Shown here piece after piece: positions 15,164 through 18,665 of a stretch of 18,665 nucleotides of DNA. The position numbers and the translations under genes were made by a program. The DNA comes from CBFCZU01 sp965602635 (GTDB lineage Bacteria; Planctomycetota; Phycisphaerae; SM23-33). The stretch lies in the NCBI GenBank assembly GCA_965602635.1, contig CBFCZU010000060.1, positions 1 through 18,665 of the forward strand, in the 5' to 3' direction. Numbering within the stretch: position 1 is the first letter of the stretch; every line of letters starts with the position of its first letter. The notes beneath the pieces were generated by a model. That model ran no database searches. It was not told where the DNA came from and saw nothing but the letters and a program-made list of their open reading frames with translations.

Positions 15164-15187
15164 CCCCCGCGACCAACGTACCGGGGG
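15164..15187 (-). other. Weak hairpin between the TadE-like gene and the kinase gene
   Basis: CCCCCG (15164-15169) pairs with CGGGGG (15182-15187) across a 12-nt loop, starting just after the stop of the upstream gene. It is too weak and lacks a T-tract for a confident terminator; it could be a processing or stabilising element. Confidence 0.2.
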
Positions 15188-15189
15188 AA

Positions 15190-16077
15190 CTACTCCACGT
15201 CTATCTCGTCCTCCACGCCCTGGTTGGTCAGGGTGTAGGTCACCTCGACGTCCGTCCCGAAGCCCCCTTCCGGCAGCTCTCCGCCGGCGCCCAACAGGGC
15301 GAAGACCCTGCCGGCGTAGGGGACCGAAAGGTACACCGTGTGCCGCAGCCAGACCCTCAGCTCCTCGTTGTCGCCGTAGACCTGCCCGTTGGCCGGGGGA
15401 TGCAGCCCCACCTCGGTATGCTCCCACGCGTACTCGTACTTTGCCGGGAGCATGTTCCTGATCCATCCGGGGACCTCTTCCCCGTAAAGCGTGTAGAAGC
15501 GGGTCAGGCCATCCTGGATCAGCGCCGAGTCGCCGCCGGCGGCCGAACCGCGCCTGGAGGCGGAGATCGCCAGCAGCTTGTACACGGCCGCGGCGCGGAT
15601 GCGGTGAAGCTTCTCCGATTGCCCCGGCGAGGCCACCACGTTGCGCGGCTCGTCGTAGGAGACCTTCTCCGGCACCCAGGTGATGGCCGCCCGGGCGGCG
15701 GTGTAGCCGGCGTGGTGGACCACCAGGTTGGCCGAGAGCAGCGTGGCCGACTGGATCATTATCAGCACGATCATCAAGGCGACGGGAAACAGCAGGGCGA
15801 ACTCGACGGCCGCCGTGCCGGAGTCGCCGGTATCGGCCAGGCTTGCCCGCCCCCGCCCCAGGCGCCACAGCACCCCGCCCAGCACGTACAGGGCCAGGAG
15901 CGAGCCCAGCACCGCCGCTCCGAAGACCATGGCCGCCGGGCTGCGCATGGCCTCGGCGGTTCGGCCCCGCCCGGATGCGGCGACACCCCAGGTTGCGCAA
16001 AGCACTATCAATGCGACGATTAGAACCGTCGCCGAGGATGACAGTCTCAGCATTCTCGTCCGCCCGCCGCGCTTCAT
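15190..16077 (-). CDS. TadE-like pseudopilin with an N-terminal two-helix extension
   Basis: From the ATG at 16077 the protein has 295 residues. Two hydrophobic helices (about 16-35 and 48-71) come before the TadE-like motif DSGTAAVEFALLFPVALMIV (85-104), which carries the site G87|TAAVEF and its own membrane helix. The C-terminal roughly 175 residues are soluble. In ordinary TadE proteins the leader is only 10-30 residues, so this one is either cleaved internally to release an 87-residue membrane peptide or left uncleaved as a three-helix protein. AGGA 9 nt upstream of 16077 supports that start; a TTG at 16113 is a weaker alternative. It lies between the peptidase gene (67 nt) and the kinase gene (46 nt). 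A TATAAT box overlaps the end of the upstream gene. Confidence 0.78.
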   Translation of the reverse strand: MKRGGRTRMLRLSSSATVLIVALIVLCATWGVAASGRGRTAEAMRSPAAMVFGAAVLGSLLALYVLGGVLWRLGRGRASLADTGDSGTAAVEFALLFPVALMIVLIMIQSATLLSANLVVHHAGYTAARAAITWVPEKVSYDEPRNVVASPGQSEKLHRIRAAAVYKLLAISASRRGSAAGGDSALIQDGLTRFYTLYGEEVPGWIRNMLPAKYEYAWEHTEVGLHPPANGQVYGDNEELRVWLRHTVYLSVPYAGRVFALLGAGGELPEGGFGTDVEVTYTLTNQGVEDEIDVE

Positions 16078-16143
16078 GCCATTAGGTCCTGCCCCGCGAA
16101 GCCCGTCGCCCAACGCGCCGATGCCACCGGGTATCGTCTATCG

Positions 16144-16149
16144 ATTATA
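16144..16149 (-). promoter_or_regulatory. Candidate internal -10 box (TATAAT) upstream of the TadE-kinase-TadG segment
   Basis: On the minus strand a perfect TATAAT overlaps the TAA stop of the prepilin peptidase gene, about 67 nt before the next ATG. The upstream hexamer at 17-18 nt (CGAACA) matches the -35 consensus poorly (3 of 6). AT-rich strings are rare in this region, which makes it noticeable, but it also encodes the end of a gene. Confidence 0.25.
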
Positions 16150-16717
16150 TCCCGCCAATCTCCAGAATGTTCGCCACGAGGGCGGCAAGCGCTCCGGCAG
16201 ACAGCGCCACGGCGAACGGGACTTTCGGGCTGTCCGGGCTGCTTGGGTCGGCCGGCTTCGCGCCCGGCACGATCAGCAGCACGACCGCGTTGAAGATCCG
16301 CCGCAGCGTCCGGCGAACGACCTTTTTCCGCATCATTACGACAATCGCCATGATGGCGGCGATGATGAATCCGTACATCATTGCGGTGATAGCGAACCGC
16401 CAGCCGCCCAGGGCGCCAACGGCGCCCATGAGCTTTGCGTCGCCGCCGCCGATGCCGCCGGCCAGCCAGCATACCAGCAGCGGGGCGAAGCCGACGGCAA
16501 AGCCCTGCACGGCTGCCGACAGCCCCGGGTTGGCGCCGCGCCCGGTCCATCCGCCGGCCAGTGCGTGCCCCGCCAGGGCAATGATAATGGCCGGATACGT
16601 CAGCCAGTTCGGCACCCGCGCCAGCCGCACGTCAGTCACGGCCGCCGCAACGACAAGCACACCAATGGCCGCGGCCGCCCACGCCGGCATGCCAAGCGCC
16701 GTCATATCAGCTAGCAT
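16145..16717 (-). CDS. tadV: A24-family prepilin peptidase (TadV/CpaA type)
   Basis: From the ATG at 16717 the protein has 190 residues and about six hydrophobic helices. The two catalytic aspartates of type IV prepilin peptidases are visible: Asp29 in VTDVRLARVPNWLT and Asp93 in GGGDAKLMGAVG. The N-terminal methylase domain of PilD is absent, as usual for TadV/CpaA. It should cut the leaders of the two Flp-like pilins just upstream and of the TadE-like proteins in the array. The 16717 ATG, with GGAG just upstream and 19 nt after the pilin stop, was preferred to an ATG at 16765 that would overlap the pilin gene by 29 nt and add a very basic N-terminus. The segment after Asp93 carries an extra basic cytoplasmic loop (about 130-141). 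Confidence 0.88.
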   Translation of the reverse strand: MLADMTALGMPAWAAAAIGVLVVAAAVTDVRLARVPNWLTYPAIIIALAGHALAGGWTGRGANPGLSAAVQGFAVGFAPLLVCWLAGGIGGGDAKLMGAVGALGGWRFAITAMMYGFIIAAIMAIVVMMRKKVVRRTLRRIFNAVVLLIVPGAKPADPSSPDSPKVPFAVALSAGALAALVANILEIGGI

Positions 16718-16736
16718 GGCTCTCCGCCGAACCAAG

Positions 16737-16940
16737 CTACGGCGTCTGGACGGGCGTCTGGGCATCGCCCTTGATCTGGCGCCATAAAGTGCTCACCCAG
16801 TCGGCGATATCCCCCCGGAGCCAGATCAGCAAGCCCAGCAGGGGCAGGACGATCACGGCGATGATGAGGAGCTTCTCAAGCCCCTCGGCGCCGCGGTCAT
16901 CGCTGTGCAGCCGCTTCAGCACAGCCAAGGCTTTCTTCAT
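16737..16940 (-). CDS. flp: Flp-like pilin, first copy (probable pilus subunit)
   Basis: This 67-residue protein has a basic leader, then DDRGAEGLEKLLIIAVIVLPLL with a hydrophobic helix at about 24-41. The site G17|AEGLEK has Gly before the cut and Glu at +5, as in Flp pilins, but Lys instead of Tyr at +6. The predicted mature form has 50 residues and ends in a polar tail (QTPVQTP). A good ribosome site (GAGGTG 7 nt before the ATG) and a purine-rich 50-nt leader set it apart from its translationally coupled neighbour, which fits a highly made major subunit, though this is inference. The prepilin peptidase gene follows after 19 nt. Confidence 0.78.
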   Translation of the reverse strand: MKKALAVLKRLHSDDRGAEGLEKLLIIAVIVLPLLGLLIWLRGDIADWVSTLWRQIKGDAQTPVQTP

Positions 16941-16990
16941 GATCCTTCACCTCGTGTAAGAAACACCTACTCCTCTCCTCGCCTGGCCCG

Positions 16991-17188
16991 CTACGGGAAA
17001 GGAAGCGTTTCCAGGAAAGTCACCATCTGAAAGTGCGCCACCAGCAGCTTCAGGCAGGTGGCACAGACGAAGTACATGGGCAGGGCCACCAGCGCCAGCA
17101 CCAGCGCCCACTCCACGGTCATCTGCCCGGAGTCGTCGGCGCCCAGGCGCTTGAGTCTCCGCCATGCCCAGCAGCCGTCTCGCCTCAT
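16991..17188 (-). CDS. Flp-like pilin, second copy
   Basis: This 65-residue protein has a basic leader and DDSGQMTVEWALVLALVALPMYF with a hydrophobic helix at about 27-49. The site G21|QMTVEW has Gly before the cut, Glu at +5 and Trp in place of the usual Tyr at +6. The predicted mature form has 44 residues and contains two cysteines (42 and 45) in the helix. The ATG overlaps the stop of the stand-alone TadA gene by 4 nt (ATGA), so translation is coupled to the ATPase. It could be a minor pilin or a short TadE-like protein; small size and position next to the other pilin favour a pilin. Confidence 0.75.
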   Translation of the reverse strand: MRRDGCWAWRRLKRLGADDSGQMTVEWALVLALVALPMYFVCATCLKLLVAHFQMVTFLETLPFP

Positions 17189-18324
17189 CGGGCCGCCTCC
17201 TCGGCCTTGGCGGGCCTCTCGGAGGGCGCGAATATCTCCTTTGTCAGCTCGGCCTGCTGGCGCAGGACGCGCATGCTCGGCTCGCGGCTGAACTGCGACC
17301 TGGCGCCCGTCCAGACCAGTCGCCCGGCGCTGGACTCGGCGCCCTCATCCATCTCGTATGTGAACATTTCCTGGGCGCGGTACCGTCCGTCCTCGCCCAG
17401 GGGCATTACCTCGGAGATCTCCGTCACCGACCGCCGGCCGTCGGCGAAGCGCGTCAACTGCACCACCACGTCGATGGCCGAGGTGACCTGCGCCCGCAGC
17501 GCGTGCAGCGGAAGGTTCACCTCCGACATCATGCACAGCGTCTCCAGGCGGTTCAGGGCGTCCAGCGAGCTGTTGGCGTGCAGCGTGCTCATCGACCCGG
17601 CGTGCCCGGAAGTCATCGCCTGGATGATCTCCAGGGCCTCCCCGCCGCGGCACTCGCCGATGATGATCCGGTCCGGGCGGAGGCGAAGGGACGAGCGGAA
17701 CAGGTCGCGGATGTTCACCTCGCCCCGCCCATAGCGGTCGGCCCCGCGGCTCTCCAGGGAGATGAGGTGATCCTGCTGAAACTCCAGCTCGGCGGAGTCT
17801 TCGATCACCACGATCCGCTGGTGGCTGGGGATGAATCCGCTCAGCACGTTCAGCAGGCACGTCTTGCCCGAGGAGGTCCCGCCGGCGACCAGCAGATTCC
17901 TCTCCGCCAGCACGCAGAAGCGCAGGTATTCCATCGCCTGTCGGGTCCAGGAGCCCAGCTCGACGAGGGTCTCGGCCTCGAACATTATCTTGGCGAACTT
18001 GCGGATGCTCATGCAGGTTCCGCGGCGGCTGAGGGGCTCGAGGATCACATGCACGCGGGAGCCGTCGGGCAGGCGCGAGTCCTGAAGCGGATGCTCGTCC
18101 GTCATCCGCTTGCCCGTGTACTGGAGTATGTTGTTCACCGCCCCCATGAAGGCCTCTTCGCTCTCGAACCTGGCGTCGGTCTTGGTGACCTTACCGTCCT
18201 TCTCGACGTAGATCTCGTCGTAGGTGTTGATCATGATCTCGGAGACGGAGGGGTCGTCCAGGAAGCGCACAACGGGGGCCAGGAAGCGCCTGATCGTGAC
18301 CGAGAATATGTCAGCTCGTGCCAT
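17185..18324 (-). CDS. Stand-alone TadA/CpaF-family ATPase
   Basis: The 379-residue protein is a compact TadA/CpaF ATPase: FLDDPSVSEIMIN (21-33), QDSRLPDGSRVHVIL (81-95), Walker A GGTSSGKT (148-155), EDSAELEF (175-182), Walker B RIIIGECRGGEA (219-230) and His box HAGSMSTLHANS (241-252). It lacks the long N-terminal helical region and FHA domain of the second ATPase in the array. The ATG at 18324 was chosen for GGAAGGG 5 nt upstream. A GTG at 18378, directly 3 nt after an AGGAGG string, would add 18 Gly/Arg/Pro-rich residues and remains possible. It is the first gene of the array and overlaps the next pilin gene by 4 nt. Its role beside the FHA-TadA (assembly versus retraction, or a hetero-hexamer) is not evident from sequence. 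Confidence 0.9.
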   Translation of the reverse strand: MARADIFSVTIRRFLAPVVRFLDDPSVSEIMINTYDEIYVEKDGKVTKTDARFESEEAFMGAVNNILQYTGKRMTDEHPLQDSRLPDGSRVHVILEPLSRRGTCMSIRKFAKIMFEAETLVELGSWTRQAMEYLRFCVLAERNLLVAGGTSSGKTCLLNVLSGFIPSHQRIVVIEDSAELEFQQDHLISLESRGADRYGRGEVNIRDLFRSSLRLRPDRIIIGECRGGEALEIIQAMTSGHAGSMSTLHANSSLDALNRLETLCMMSEVNLPLHALRAQVTSAIDVVVQLTRFADGRRSVTEISEVMPLGEDGRYRAQEMFTYEMDEGAESSAGRLVWTGARSQFSREPSMRVLRQQAELTKEIFAPSERPAKAEEAAR

Positions 18325-18441
18325 CGATGCCCTTCCGGCCCGAGGCAGGCCCCGGGGACTGCCGCGCACAGCGCCCACGGGCCTCCTGTAATCTTTAACG
18401 CTGTTGAGGCGGCGTAGTAACGGTTTTTCCTGTACCTATGT

Positions 18442-18470
18442 AGTTTACGTCGGTCGGGGCGGGCGAACAA
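18442..18470 (-). promoter_or_regulatory. Candidate promoter for the Tad operon
   Basis: On the minus strand TTGTTC (18470-18465) and TAAACT (18447-18442) are 17 nt apart, resembling a housekeeping promoter (3-4 matches per box). It would start transcription near 18435, giving a leader of about 110 nt before the ATG at 18324. The leader includes an AGGAGG string near 18382-18387. Evidence is limited to consensus similarity and position. Confidence 0.35.
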
Positions 18471-18520
18471 GTTGAATAACTCGCCTCGGGGCCGGCTGGC
18501 AGGGGGGACCGGCGGAGTTT

Positions 18521-18534
18521 CCGCCCATGGGCGG
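18521..18534. promoter_or_regulatory. 14-bp perfect palindrome between the divergent promoters
   Basis: CCGCCCATGGGCGG is self-complementary and lies between the putative minus-strand Tad promoter and the tRNA promoter. An overlapping alternative hairpin, GGCGGA-GTT-TCCGCC (511-525 of the last kilobase, i.e. 18511-18525), shares its left half. It could be an operator, but GC-rich palindromes are common by chance here. Confidence 0.25.
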
Positions 18535-18538
18535 CGAC

Positions 18539-18567
18539 TTGAAACACACGCCAAAAGCCGATACAAA
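18539..18567 (+). promoter_or_regulatory. Promoter for tRNA-Ser
   Basis: TTGAAA (18539-18544) and TACAAA (18562-18567) are separated by exactly 17 nt and match the housekeeping boxes at 5 of 6 and 4 of 6 positions. Transcription would begin about 5 nt before the mature tRNA, a typical arrangement. Confidence 0.55.
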
Positions 18568-18578
18568 CAGGGGATGCC

Positions 18579-18663
18579 GGAGAGGTGCCAGAGCGGCTGA
18601 ATGGGCCGGTTTCGAAAACCGGTGTGCCTTAGGGTACCGCGGGTTCGAATCCCGCCCTCTCCG
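18579..18663 (+). tRNA. tRNA-Ser (anticodon CGA)
   Basis: The 85-nt sequence folds as a class II tRNA. The acceptor GGAGAGG (18579-18585) pairs with CCTCTCC (18656-18662), with discriminator G at 18663. The anticodon stem CCGGT/ACCGG encloses loop TTCGAAA with anticodon CGA, reading UCG. A long variable arm follows, then the T arm with GGTTCGAATCCC. The long variable arm and G73 agree with serine identity. CCA is not encoded as far as the window shows (TT follows). It is divergent from the Tad array. Confidence 0.95.
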
Positions 18664-18665
18664 TT

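Noticed and set aside
16718..16765. Upstream ATG at 16765 for the prepilin peptidase
   Set aside because: It would overlap the pilin gene by 29 nt and add a strongly basic extension, while the ATG at 16717 has a GGAG upstream and a normal spacer.
18579..18665. tRNA-Ser as an integration site for a mobile element carrying the Tad array
   Set aside because: No integrase, transposase or repeated tRNA 3' fragment was seen in the window, and the array lies upstream of the tRNA 5' end rather than beyond its 3' end, where integration usually occurs.
1..18665. CRISPR array, insertion sequences, rRNA or riboswitch
   Set aside because: I saw no regularly spaced repeats, transposase motifs, rRNA signatures or recognisable riboswitch cores on either strand by reading.

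Overview
The window is GC-rich and gene-dense. Fifteen consecutive genes lie on the minus strand and read right to left. They are flanked on the left by the 3' end of a convergent plus-strand gene and on the right by a divergent tRNA-Ser(CGA). The minus-strand genes form a Tad (tight adherence / Flp pilus) locus combined with a Ser/Thr protein kinase and FHA-domain proteins. High GC, several genes with weak or absent Shine-Dalgarno sequences, a kinase with a TPR-rich tail and FHA fusions together suggest a planctomycete-like bacterium. This is a family-level impression from composition and gene content, and no marker gene in the window proves it.

In transcription order (right to left) the locus encodes: a stand-alone TadA/CpaF ATPase; two short Flp-like pilins; an A24 prepilin peptidase (TadV/CpaA type); a TadE-like pseudopilin with two extra N-terminal membrane helices; a large membrane Ser/Thr kinase; a TadG-like protein; a second, short TadE-like pseudopilin; a small membrane protein of unknown function; a CpaB/RcpC-like protein; a second TadA/CpaF ATPase fused to an N-terminal FHA domain; TadB; TadC; a membrane FHA protein; a flippase-like (LPG synthase TM/YbhN) protein; and a GT39/ArnT-like membrane glycosyltransferase. 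Spacings are short (1 to 75 nt, with two 4-nt start/stop overlaps), which fits one long transcript, perhaps with internal promoters.

The peptidase should mature the two pilins and the TadE-like proteins, all of which carry a G|xxxxE site. TadB/TadC form the inner-membrane platform. The two ATPases power assembly, and possibly retraction or a second step. CpaB would connect to a secretin. No secretin, TadZ or TadD is visible here, so they would be encoded elsewhere or be replaced.

The most interesting feature is that a kinase and two phosphothreonine-binding (FHA) modules sit inside the pilus operon, one of them on the motor ATPase itself. This suggests a pilus whose assembly is gated by Ser/Thr phosphorylation. 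The kinase has a cytoplasmic catalytic domain, one membrane helix and a roughly 535-residue TPR-like tail predicted to be periplasmic, so it could report envelope or pilus status to the cytoplasmic motor. The two downstream membrane genes (flippase-like and GT39-like) hint at glycosylation of a pilus or envelope component, but that link rests only on position.
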